Assembly: GCA_947165115.1 (NCBI GenBank)
Contig: CAMUZD010000008.1
Coordinates: forward strand, 1-18,800
Reading direction: 5' to 3'
Source of the DNA: an uncultured Clostridia bacterium
GTDB lineage: Bacteria; Bacillota; Clostridia; Oscillospirales; Acutalibacteraceae
DNA: 18,800 nucleotides
Positions 1 through 6,496 of this stretch are shown one piece after another. Numbering within the stretch: position 1 is the first letter of the stretch; every line of letters begins with the position of its first letter. Position numbers and translations under genes: made by a program. The notes beneath the pieces are model-generated. The model saw nothing but the letters and a program-made list of their open reading frames with translations. It did no database searches and was not told the DNA's origin.

Positions 1-15
1 TCCTTATAGAAGCAC

Positions 16-543
16 TTGTCGTTGAGCTGGTCCAGCACGTCAGATATAACCTCGGCAATGTTTCTTCTGCCGATAGTTTATGCTACTCTCACCTTCTTCT
101 CGGGATTCATCGCCGATACGCTCGGCAGGCGCAGGACCATCCTCTCGGCGAGCGTGCTGAGTATAACGGGATTCATTCTTTTCGCCGTCGGAATCAATAA
201 CCTCTGGAATCCTTATCTCATAGGCGGCTTCTGCGGACTTTATCAGGGCTGCTACTGGATAGGCAGAGACTATATGAATATTATGATGACAGAAAAGGTC
301 CCGACAGATATCAGAGCGTCGGTAATCGGCGCAGTTGGATTTCTCACCATTGCGGGCCTCGTTGTCGGCTATCTGCTGGTAATAATCGGAATGCTGATTA
401 TACCGGTGTGGCTGACCTGCCTGATAGTCGCAATTCCGTTCATCGCCTGCGCGGCGGTAATGCTGAAAATGAAGGTCAGAGAGACAAAAGGCGCAGACCT
501 CGACGCTCTCGGTGCCGAAACTCAGGATTCACCGCAGGAATAA
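16..543 (+). CDS. MFS transporter, C-terminal half (5' end disrupted or outside window)
   Basis: This is the distal half of a major facilitator superfamily transporter, an inner-membrane permease. About five hydrophobic segments can be seen. A GRRR loop (DTLGRRRT, about residues 34-41) is typical of the loop between two helices of an MFS half. The segment TEKVPTDIRAS resembles the 'E-x-x-P-T-x-x-R' signature before a late helix, and the tail VRETKG resembles the PETKG motif after the last helix. Only about 175 codons are present, so the first half is missing. The reading frame is closed by an in-frame TAG at 7-9; the TTG at 16 is merely the first possible start after it and is probably not real. 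Either a frameshift or nonsense change lies at the left edge, or the upstream part lies in another frame. Third positions are GC-rich, unlike the island further right. Substrate unknown; family call firm. Confidence 0.75.
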   Translation: MSLSWSSTSDITSAMFLLPIVYATLTFFSGFIADTLGRRRTILSASVLSITGFILFAVGINNLWNPYLIGGFCGLYQGCYWIGRDYMNIMMTEKVPTDIRASVIGAVGFLTIAGLVVGYLLVIIGMLIIPVWLTCLIVAIPFIACAAVMLKMKVRETKGADLDALGAETQDSPQE

Positions 544-558
544 GATTTAATAATAAAC

Positions 559-587
559 AAGAGCACTGCAAACCGCAGTGCTCTTTT
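559..587. terminator. Hairpin terminator between convergent genes
   Basis: An 11-bp perfect stem (AAGAGCACTGC at 559-569, GCAGTGCTCTT at 575-585) with a 5-nt loop is followed by a T run on the plus strand. It sits 15 nt after the MFS stop and only a few bases beyond the stop of the opposing SH3 lipoprotein gene. It can therefore serve both genes, but the T run is better on the plus strand. Confidence 0.85.
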
Positions 588-589
588 AT

Positions 590-1501
590 TTAATCTTCTT
601 CGGTGATGGTGATTTCGATGGCGTCGTTGAAATATGCGTCCATATAGAAATCCCTGACGCCGGTAGAGGGATCATAGCTCACTATGGGATCGCCTTCGAT
701 TCTGACAGATTCGCCGGGGAATTTTTCCGCTATTGTCTTATATGCCATCAGGCCGGTATATGATTCGCCCGGATTCACTTTTGCAGTGATTTCTTTGTCG
801 CCGGATTTCCTGCCGTGAATTCTGATATGAACCGTCGCGGGTTTCTGAGAATCGGTATTAGCAGTGGTCGGTTTGGTCGTTTGCTTTGCGGAGGTGGTTG
901 AAGCAACCGCATTTCCAGTAGTTGTTCCCTCTTTGGATGTTGATTTTGATGTTGTTTCTTTTGAGGTAGTTGTTTTCGCCGATGAAGCTTTTATCGTCGT
1001 TGTTTTTGCGGATGTGGTCTTTACCGTTGATTCTTTTGACGCGGTAGTTGACTGAGCCTTCGTCGTTTCGGAAGCTTTGCTTGCCGCTAACGATCTGGTG
1101 CTCTTTTCGGTTTTCGCGACCTCGGTTATATTGTCCGATCTGACCCAGCCGATTTTGTCTTCATATTTAATTTTGGCCCAGCCGTCAGCTTTCTCTTCAA
1201 CCTCAACCTCTGCGCCCTTGGGTATTTCCTGAACTGTATCCGCATCGGCGGAGGGGCCTTTACGCATTTTCAGCTCTTTCTGCTTCGAGTCGACAACATA
1301 CACGCTTTCCTGCGCAATTTCGGTTGTTTCTGATTCGGGCTCAAGAGAAATATCACCTTCCGAAGCGGAAGTTGAATCCGTTTTTGCATCTGTCGATGAA
1401 GCTCCGGTATCGGTTTTAGTATTCTTCTTACATCCCGCAATCGGAAGCAAAACTGCCGCAACCAGAAGGACGGCAATAAGTATTTTTGTAAATGATTTCA
1501 T
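590..1501 (-). CDS. SH3-domain lipoprotein with Ser/Thr/Lys-rich stalk
   Basis: A predicted 303-residue exported lipoprotein. The N-terminus is a signal peptide ending in a lipobox (PIAGC, lipidated Cys24). A bacterial SH3 domain occupies about residues 66-127: LKMRKGPSADADTVQEIPKG, then DGWAKIKYEDKIGWVRSD. Such domains usually bind peptidoglycan or cell-wall peptides. It is followed by a stalk of about 90 residues made almost only of Ser, Thr, Lys and Ala (130-220), then a C-terminal beta-rich domain (about 222-300) that I do not recognise. The start is placed at the ATG at 1501 because the signal peptide begins there and a GGGTGA ribosome site lies upstream; a longer frame to 1588 would run over the promoter and the upstream hairpin. 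It is transcribed alone. The likely role is at the cell surface, bound to the wall; exact function unknown. Confidence 0.8.
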   Translation of the reverse strand: MKSFTKILIAVLLVAAVLLPIAGCKKNTKTDTGASSTDAKTDSTSASEGDISLEPESETTEIAQESVYVVDSKQKELKMRKGPSADADTVQEIPKGAEVEVEEKADGWAKIKYEDKIGWVRSDNITEVAKTEKSTRSLAASKASETTKAQSTTASKESTVKTTSAKTTTIKASSAKTTTSKETTSKSTSKEGTTTGNAVASTTSAKQTTKPTTANTDSQKPATVHIRIHGRKSGDKEITAKVNPGESYTGLMAYKTIAEKFPGESVRIEGDPIVSYDPSTGVRDFYMDAYFNDAIEITITEED

Positions 1502-1518
1502 TATTATCACCCGATACA

Positions 1519-1546
1519 AGTATAACACAAAAATAAAAGTATTCAA
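1519..1546 (-). promoter_or_regulatory. Sigma-A-type promoter of the SH3 lipoprotein gene
   Basis: On the minus strand, TTGAAT (1546-1541) and TATACT (1524-1519) are separated by 16 nt. Transcription would begin near 1512, giving a very short leader before the ATG at 1501. This position supports the shorter start of the lipoprotein. Confidence 0.65.
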
Positions 1547-1567
1547 TAGGAAAATGGATACAATTGC

Positions 1568-1597
1568 AAAGAGCACTTGTATCAACAAGTGCTCTTT
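1568..1597 (-). terminator. 13-bp hairpin over the recombinase stop codon
   Basis: A perfect 13-bp stem (AAAGAGCACTTGT at 1568-1580, ACAAGTGCTCTTT at 1585-1597) has a 4-nt loop. The recombinase TGA (1584-1582 on the minus strand) lies in the loop, so the last codons of that gene form one arm. The T run on the minus strand is only three bases, so it is a weak terminator by sequence. The arms share AAGAGCACT with the hairpin at 559-585. Confidence 0.55.
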
Positions 1598-3066
1598 TCT
1601 GGTGGACTAACATTTTGAAAATCCGAACCCAAAACGGCTTCAATATCTTTCAACATTACTGTATCGGTTCCGCTTTTGTAGTTATAAACAAATACAATTC
1701 GGTCATCATAAATATAAACGGCGTTTACGAAAAGGTCTATCAACCGTTTCTTGTAACGGAAACTTTTGGGATTGCCGCGCTGAAATTGTCTGATCCAAGC
1801 CAAAATATCATCTCTTGTATATTTCGGCATTTTTATTTCTTCTTCTGCGATATTCAGAAGAAGTTTAGTTCTCTGTTGATCAAGTTCATCCATGCGTGCC
1901 TTTGTATGCTCGTTATAAAGACCGTCTTCAACCGCACGAATTAGATTTGATATTTTTTTATCGCAATCTTCAAGTTGTGCTTTCAGGGCAGGTAAAAGTG
2001 CGTTTTCTTTTTCCTGTATAGAAATAATATCGTCAGCAATTTTCTCTATTACTCTGGTGTTTTCCAATATATTTTTTCTTGTCTGCTCCACAACCAGATC
2101 TTCAATCCAGTGCTTTTTTACTGCTTTACGGTCACAATCTTTATATTTTTTGTTTCCCCGGCATTTGTAGTAATAATGAACAGTTCCGTTTCTGGATTTT
2201 CCGCTTTCGCCAACCATCATACGTTTACATGTGCCACAGAAAAGCTTTGTTGAAAGCAGGTATTCTTCGGTCGCTTTTCCCTTAGCAGGCGCATGGCGAT
2301 ATTGTGCCAACCTTTTCTGCGCGTTTTCAAATTCATCGTCGTCGATAATAGAGGGAATTCCTTTCGGAACAACTATATCCCTATATCTGTATTCGCCGAT
2401 ATTTCTGCGGTTACGCAGCACATTGCCTATTGTGTTAACATAAAAATTGCGCCCGTTCCTGTTTTTGATGCCTCGGCGTTTGAAGTCCTCGGCAATATCT
2501 GACATTGACTCGCCATTATTGAATCTGTGAAATATTTCTTTAACAAGCGGTGCTTCGGCAGGATTTATTACCAGATGCTGATCATCGGAAACCATATAGC
2601 CGAGAGGGATTGTGCCTCCGTTGAATTTGCATTTAAGCGCATTCTCCGTCTGCCCTCTTTTAACCTTTTCCGAGAGATCGGCGGAATAGTATTCTGCAAG
2701 ACCTTCAAGAACAGATTCCAGAAGAATACCCTCAGCCCCGGTGGAAATGTTTTCGGTTGCAGAAACCACTTTAACACCGTTAATGCCAAGAATAGTTTTG
2801 TATTTTGCGCTGTCTGCACGATTCCTGGAAAAACGGTCCAATTTCCATACAACAACTAATTCAAATTGCTTTTTTTCGCTGTCCTTTATCATTTTACGGA
2901 AATCGGGTCGATCATCTGTTTTTGCGGATAAAGCGCGGTCTATGTATGTGCCGACAATTGTTATATCGTGTTTTTCACAATATGCCTTACATTCTCTCAA
3001 CTGACCATCGATTGATTCTTCACGCTGACTGTCTGATGAATATCGGGCATAGATTACTGCGTTCAT
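1582..3066 (-). CDS. Large serine recombinase (resolvase/integrase family)
   Basis: A 494-residue site-specific DNA recombinase of the large serine type. The N-terminal resolvase domain begins VIYARYSSDSQREESIDGQ, with nucleophile Ser10 and the conserved Arg8. It continues with ELVVVWKLDRFSRN and ISTGAEGILLESVLEGLAEY, both diagnostic. The 'recombinase' domain follows (about 145-255, with GYMV and IRNRR-like segments), then a zinc ribbon with Cys277, Cys280, Cys302 and Cys311. A charged, helical, probably coiled-coil region (about 340-400) precedes the C-terminal DNA-binding part. The length and all key residues look intact. The ATG at 3066 has an AGGTGA ribosome site 4 nt upstream and lies 15 nt after the ATPase gene, so the two are co-transcribed. 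Enzymes of this type integrate and excise mobile elements or switch DNA. Its own attachment sites were not identified. Confidence 0.93.
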   Translation of the reverse strand: MNAVIYARYSSDSQREESIDGQLRECKAYCEKHDITIVGTYIDRALSAKTDDRPDFRKMIKDSEKKQFELVVVWKLDRFSRNRADSAKYKTILGINGVKVVSATENISTGAEGILLESVLEGLAEYYSADLSEKVKRGQTENALKCKFNGGTIPLGYMVSDDQHLVINPAEAPLVKEIFHRFNNGESMSDIAEDFKRRGIKNRNGRNFYVNTIGNVLRNRRNIGEYRYRDIVVPKGIPSIIDDDEFENAQKRLAQYRHAPAKGKATEEYLLSTKLFCGTCKRMMVGESGKSRNGTVHYYYKCRGNKKYKDCDRKAVKKHWIEDLVVEQTRKNILENTRVIEKIADDIISIQEKENALLPALKAQLEDCDKKISNLIRAVEDGLYNEHTKARMDELDQQRTKLLLNIAEEEIKMPKYTRDDILAWIRQFQRGNPKSFRYKKRLIDLFVNAVYIYDDRIVFVYNYKSGTDTVMLKDIEAVLGSDFQNVSPPEKSTC

Positions 3067-3081
3067 TTATTCACCTGCTTT

Positions 3082-4362
3082 TTAATCTTTCAAACATCCA
3101 ATCGGAATTACAAATACTCCGTCATCGCGCCTGTAACCATACTGCGTTCCGGTTATAACCAGTTTCAGATCGGGCAGGCGGAGCGGACACTGTTTTTCTT
3201 TTTTGTTGAATTCCTTAACAAGGGATTCGATTTTGCAAAGATGCTTTGCGCCTTCTTCAACCTCGCTTTGCCCGAGTTTGAATTCAATAAGGGCATATCT
3301 GCCGTCATTAAGATGCAATACTCCGTCTGCTTCAAGCCCGTATCTGTCACGGTAATATGACATATATCCGTCTTGCGCAGACGAATAAACCTTAAAATCG
3401 CGAATACAAAGTGATTCAAATAAGAATCCGAGCGTTTTATAATCACGGTTAAAATATTCAGGAGATAATCCCATAGCAGCAACTGCGATAGAAGGGTCTA
3501 TCAGATTTCTCTTTCTGGACGCTCTGATAACAGTTTTTGATCTGATTGCAGGACACCAGGCGTCAACATCTTCAATTATATACAATTTTTCCAGTGCAGA
3601 TATATAATCAAATAAGGTCGTCTGACCTACATCAACGCTGTTTTTCACATCACCATAAATAGTTTTTGTTTCGGCAGTTGTACAGATGTTTCGGGAATAA
3701 GATTGAAGTATCTGACGTGCCCACTTGGGATTTCTTTTTACTCCGTCAATATTTGAAATGTCAACTGAGTATGTTTGCTTAAACAAATCTTTTGCAATCA
3801 TCAGTTTTGCCTTGTCAGTTTTTCCGGTTAAGCTTTCAGGCCAGCCTCCTCTGCAGATTGCAAAAATAATATCGTCAACAGACATATCGGATTTACATCC
3901 GTCAAAAGAATCGGGATTATTAAAAAGCTCCGAAAGTGATACTTCGCCGTTTGATTCTTCACTTTCATATAAGCTCATCGGATACATCTGAAGTCTTGTT
4001 ATGCGCAAAGTACCTGTGTGGGGAGTGTTGACTTCTCTTGAAGATGAACCTGTTAAGATATATTGCCCTTTAAGTCCGGAATCGTCAACATCTTTTCTGA
4101 TAGCTCCCCAAATTTTAGGAGCATCCTGCCATTCGTCAAAAAGGATTGGTTTTTCACCTATCAAAAGCTTGCCGGGTATATTATTTGCAATTGCAATATA
4201 GTCTTCTCTTTTTTCTTCGTCCTGAAATTCAATAACAGTTTTGGCTTTTTGTTTTGCTGTTGTTGTTTTTCCGCAACCTTTTGGTCCTTTGATATATACA
4301 GCTCCGAACGCTTCCATTGCAGTTTCTAATTCTTCGTCAACTATTCTTTTTTTGTAATCCAC
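3082..4362 (-). CDS. ATPase of the AAA_14/DUF4143 family
   Basis: A P-loop ATPase of 426 residues from the preferred start. Walker A is GPKGCGKTT (residues 26-34) and Walker B is ILFDEWQD (73-80). The sensor-like ILTGSSS follows, then the middle region with FAICRGGWPESL typical of this family. The C-terminal DUF4143 part carries LFESLCIRDFKVYSS and a nuclease-fold-like core (EADGVLHL, then ALIEFKLG). Family members are common in gut Firmicutes and their cellular role is unknown. The open frame extends to an ATG at 4398, but a consensus promoter overlaps that ATG, so transcripts should begin downstream of it. The GTG at 4362 has AGGTGA 4 nt upstream and gives MDYKKRIVDEEL, a start seen in many relatives. 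It is followed after 15 nt by the serine recombinase, with an almost identical ribosome site (GCAGGTGA). Function of the pair unknown. Confidence 0.85.
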   Translation of the reverse strand: MDYKKRIVDEELETAMEAFGAVYIKGPKGCGKTTTAKQKAKTVIEFQDEEKREDYIAIANNIPGKLLIGEKPILFDEWQDAPKIWGAIRKDVDDSGLKGQYILTGSSSREVNTPHTGTLRITRLQMYPMSLYESEESNGEVSLSELFNNPDSFDGCKSDMSVDDIIFAICRGGWPESLTGKTDKAKLMIAKDLFKQTYSVDISNIDGVKRNPKWARQILQSYSRNICTTAETKTIYGDVKNSVDVGQTTLFDYISALEKLYIIEDVDAWCPAIRSKTVIRASRKRNLIDPSIAVAAMGLSPEYFNRDYKTLGFLFESLCIRDFKVYSSAQDGYMSYYRDRYGLEADGVLHLNDGRYALIEFKLGQSEVEEGAKHLCKIESLVKEFNKKEKQCPLRLPDLKLVITGTQYGYRRDDGVFVIPIGCLKD

Positions 4363-4389
4363 AGTATCACCTGCACTTTCTTTACTTGC

Positions 4390-4418
4390 AGTATACATTA
4401 TTCATCTCAAATTGTCAA
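4390..4418 (-). promoter_or_regulatory. Consensus sigma-A promoter of the ATPase-recombinase operon
   Basis: On the minus strand, TTGACA (4418-4413), 17 nt and TATACT (4395-4390) form a near-perfect sigma-A promoter. The predicted start of transcription is near 4383, inside the longest ATPase frame. It places translation at the GTG at 4362 behind a leader of about 20 nt. Confidence 0.8.
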
Positions 4419-4734
4419 TAAAAAGTGAAGATATTTGAGCATAAACATCGAAGCGATTTGATGTATTTTGCTTAACTTTTTTGTGATAAAACAAATAACG
4501 TTATTCAATGTTCTTTTAATGTTGACCGCTTATTATGCTGTTAAACAAACCCGACTGCGCAATTAATCTTTATGTCTCTGTGTAAAGATATATGTAAGTT
4601 TTTTGTTTATCAGGAAAACTGTTGCACTCCTTAATATTTGAGTTTGTGATAATCATATTAAAAAAACAATTTATTCCCCCGGATACAATTAAATAATTAC
4701 TCTCATAAAAACTGTTAATAACGGAGTTGATACA
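4419..4734. other. AT-rich divergent intergenic region
   Basis: This stretch separates the minus-strand ATPase promoter from the plus-strand acylation operon. No convincing open frame was seen. It holds a perfect 12-bp palindrome AATAACGTTATT (4494-4505). It also holds two TGTAA half-sites spaced about one helical turn apart (4581-4585 and 4593-4597), which could bind an OmpR-type regulator, and a candidate promoter near 4645. None of these sites is proven. Confidence 0.5.
4645..4653 (+). promoter_or_regulatory. Candidate extended -10 promoter of the Dlt-like operon
   Basis: TGTGATAAT (4645-4653) matches an extended -10 (TG-N-GATAAT). The best -35 candidate, TTGCAC at 4622-4627, is 20 nt away, which is too far for a good match, so an activator may be needed. 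It lies about 80 nt before the first gene. Confidence 0.3.
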
Positions 4735-6249
4735 ATGAAAAACATTCTGGAAATGCTGGAGTATTCCGCTTTCAGTTATTCAAACAAAACAGCAGTAATC
4801 GACAGGGATACTGAACTGACATATCATGGGTTAATGGATGGAGCCCAGCGTGTTGGTTCTTCACTTCTTGATTTAAAAGTCTGTGCATGCCCAATAGTGA
4901 TATATCTTGATAAAAATGCGGATGTAATACTCTCAATGTTAGGAATTGTTTACAGCGGAAATATTTATACAGTTATTGAAACAAATACGCCTGTTGAAAG
5001 AATCAAAAAAATATTTACCACTCTTTGTCCGGCTGCCGTAATAACAGATCATACACATTATGGCCAAATATCAGAATTGTGCAGTTTCGTATTGTTTATA
5101 GAAGATATAAAACGCACCTCAATTGACAAAAATGGTCTTTCGAGTATCCGAAAAAAACAGATTGATACAGACGCTGTTTACATCCTTTATACATCCGGTT
5201 CAACAGGAATACCAAAAGGTACCGTAATCAATCACAGAAATATACTGAGTTACAGTAAATGGTTTGTTGATGCGTTTGATATTGGCTGTAATGAAGTAAT
5301 TGCAAATCAGACCCCGTTTTGTTTTTCAATGTCGGTAACGGATATTTATTCTTCTCTTCGTTCAGGTGCAACACTACTTATCCTGCCTAAGATTTGTTTT
5401 TCTTTTCCCTATAAACTCGTTGAATATCTGAACAATTATAAGGTCACAATGATTTATTGGGTTCCCAGCGCGTTTGGTATTGTAGCAAACACAAATATAT
5501 TCAGCACTTTAAAACCTATTCATCTTAAAAAGGTGTTGTTTGCCGGTGAAGTAATGCCTGTTAAGTATCTAAATTACTGGATTAACCATCTGGATTCATC
5601 TGTTGTTTTTGCCAACCTTTTCGGTCCAACTGAAACTACTGATATTTGCACATACTATATCATCGACAGGCCCTTTCAGAACAGCGATTCTTTACCCATA
5701 GGTCGCAGCTGCGATAACTGCAATACATTTGTTATTAATAACGATGGTAAAGAAGCAAAAGAGAATGAAGAAGGAGAACTGTATGTAAGAGGAAGTTTTG
5801 TTTCTCCGGGATATTATAACAATAAAGAAAAAACAGAAAAAATGTTTGTTCAAAACCCATTAAACAAATCATATCCCGAGATTTGTTATAAAACAGGCGA
5901 CATAGTTAAAGTGGGCCAAAACGAAGAACTGTATTATATTGGCAGAAAAGATTTTCAGATTAAGCGTATGGGATACAGAATTGAACTCGGCGAAATTGAG
6001 TCTGCGGTCAGCTCGCTTTATGAAACGGAGGAAAGCGCCTGTATCTTTGACAAGTTAAATAATACGCTTTGCGTTTTTTACACGTCGAGAACTTTAGACG
6101 AAAAAAAGCTTCGCTCTTTTCTTGAACAGAAGCTTCCCAAATACTTTATGCCGGATATAATTTGCCGACTGAAGAATATGCCCCATAATCAAAACAGCAA
6201 AATTGACAGAAATGAATTAGAAAAGAGGTTAACAGAAAACTATGAATAA
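4735..6249 (+). CDS. DltA-like adenylation enzyme with altered substrate pocket
   Basis: A 504-residue stand-alone adenylate-forming enzyme, expected to activate a carboxylic acid with ATP and load it on the carrier protein encoded next. Visible motifs are A3 YTSGSTGIPKG (152-162), A5 FGPTET (296-301), A7 YKTGD (385-389), A8 GRKDFQIKRMGYRIELGEIE (403-422) and the A10 lysine in NSKID (Lys489). Ungapped comparison with remembered DltA sequence aligns PFSFDLSVMD with PFCFSMSVTD and FCGEVLP with FAGEVMP. The Asp that binds the substrate amino group in DltA is thus Ser198, and the Cys linked to D-alanine preference is Ala270. The fold and length are DltA-like, but the substrate is probably not simply D-alanine. 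The ATG has GGAG 8 nt upstream. It is first in a seven-gene run and overlaps the carrier gene by 8 nt. AT-rich. Confidence 0.88.
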   Translation: MKNILEMLEYSAFSYSNKTAVIDRDTELTYHGLMDGAQRVGSSLLDLKVCACPIVIYLDKNADVILSMLGIVYSGNIYTVIETNTPVERIKKIFTTLCPAAVITDHTHYGQISELCSFVLFIEDIKRTSIDKNGLSSIRKKQIDTDAVYILYTSGSTGIPKGTVINHRNILSYSKWFVDAFDIGCNEVIANQTPFCFSMSVTDIYSSLRSGATLLILPKICFSFPYKLVEYLNNYKVTMIYWVPSAFGIVANTNIFSTLKPIHLKKVLFAGEVMPVKYLNYWINHLDSSVVFANLFGPTETTDICTYYIIDRPFQNSDSLPIGRSCDNCNTFVINNDGKEAKENEEGELYVRGSFVSPGYYNNKEKTEKMFVQNPLNKSYPEICYKTGDIVKVGQNEELYYIGRKDFQIKRMGYRIELGEIESAVSSLYETEESACIFDKLNNTLCVFYTSRTLDEKKLRSFLEQKLPKYFMPDIICRLKNMPHNQNSKIDRNELEKRLTENYE

Positions 6250-6493
6250 AGGAAAATATCTTGATACAATTGTTGAAATACTGAAAAACGAATTACATGC
6301 AGAAAATATCTATGATAATACAAATCTAATCGATGAAGGATTGCTTGATTCTTTGAGCACAATAGCTTTGGTTGCCTCTCTTGATGATGAATTGGGAATA
6401 GAGATTCCGATGAGATATCTCATTCCAGAAAACTTTGAAACGCCTTCAAAAATTGAAGATTTGATTTTAAGAATCGAGAACGAAGATAAATAG
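6242..6493 (+). CDS. DltC-like acyl carrier protein
   Basis: An 83-residue carrier protein. The phosphopantetheine attachment site is Ser37 in EEGLLDS-like sequence (DEGLLDSLSTIAL). The C-terminal half (ELGIEIPMRYLIPENFETPSKI) resembles DltC, which has a similar acidic helix followed by a 'TP-x-x-I' segment. It would carry the acyl group activated by the upstream adenylation enzyme as a thioester on the inner face of the membrane and present it to the MBOAT protein. Its start overlaps the end of the preceding gene by 8 nt, and the next gene begins 3 nt after its stop, so translation is coupled. The carrier family is certain; the assignment as DltC-like rather than a general acyl carrier rests on the context and the sequence of the second half. 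Confidence 0.88.
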   Translation: MNKGKYLDTIVEILKNELHAENIYDNTNLIDEGLLDSLSTIALVASLDDELGIEIPMRYLIPENFETPSKIEDLILRIENEDK

Positions 6494-6496
6494 TAT

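Noticed and set aside
864..1055. Plus-strand open frame rich in Val, Phe and Asp
   Set aside because: It is the mirror of the Ser/Thr/Lys-rich stalk codons of the lipoprotein gene on the other strand; no ribosome site.
1564..1944. Plus-strand frame of 126 codons
   Set aside because: Lies opposite the recombinase 3' end and starts in the hairpin; no domain and no ribosome site.
2527..3158. Several plus-strand frames of 87-117 codons
   Set aside because: Antisense shadows of the well-supported recombinase and ATPase genes.
4494..4505. Perfect 12-bp palindrome AATAACGTTATT as an operator
   Set aside because: In such an AT-rich stretch a short palindrome can occur by chance; no second copy seen and position relative to a promoter is unclear.
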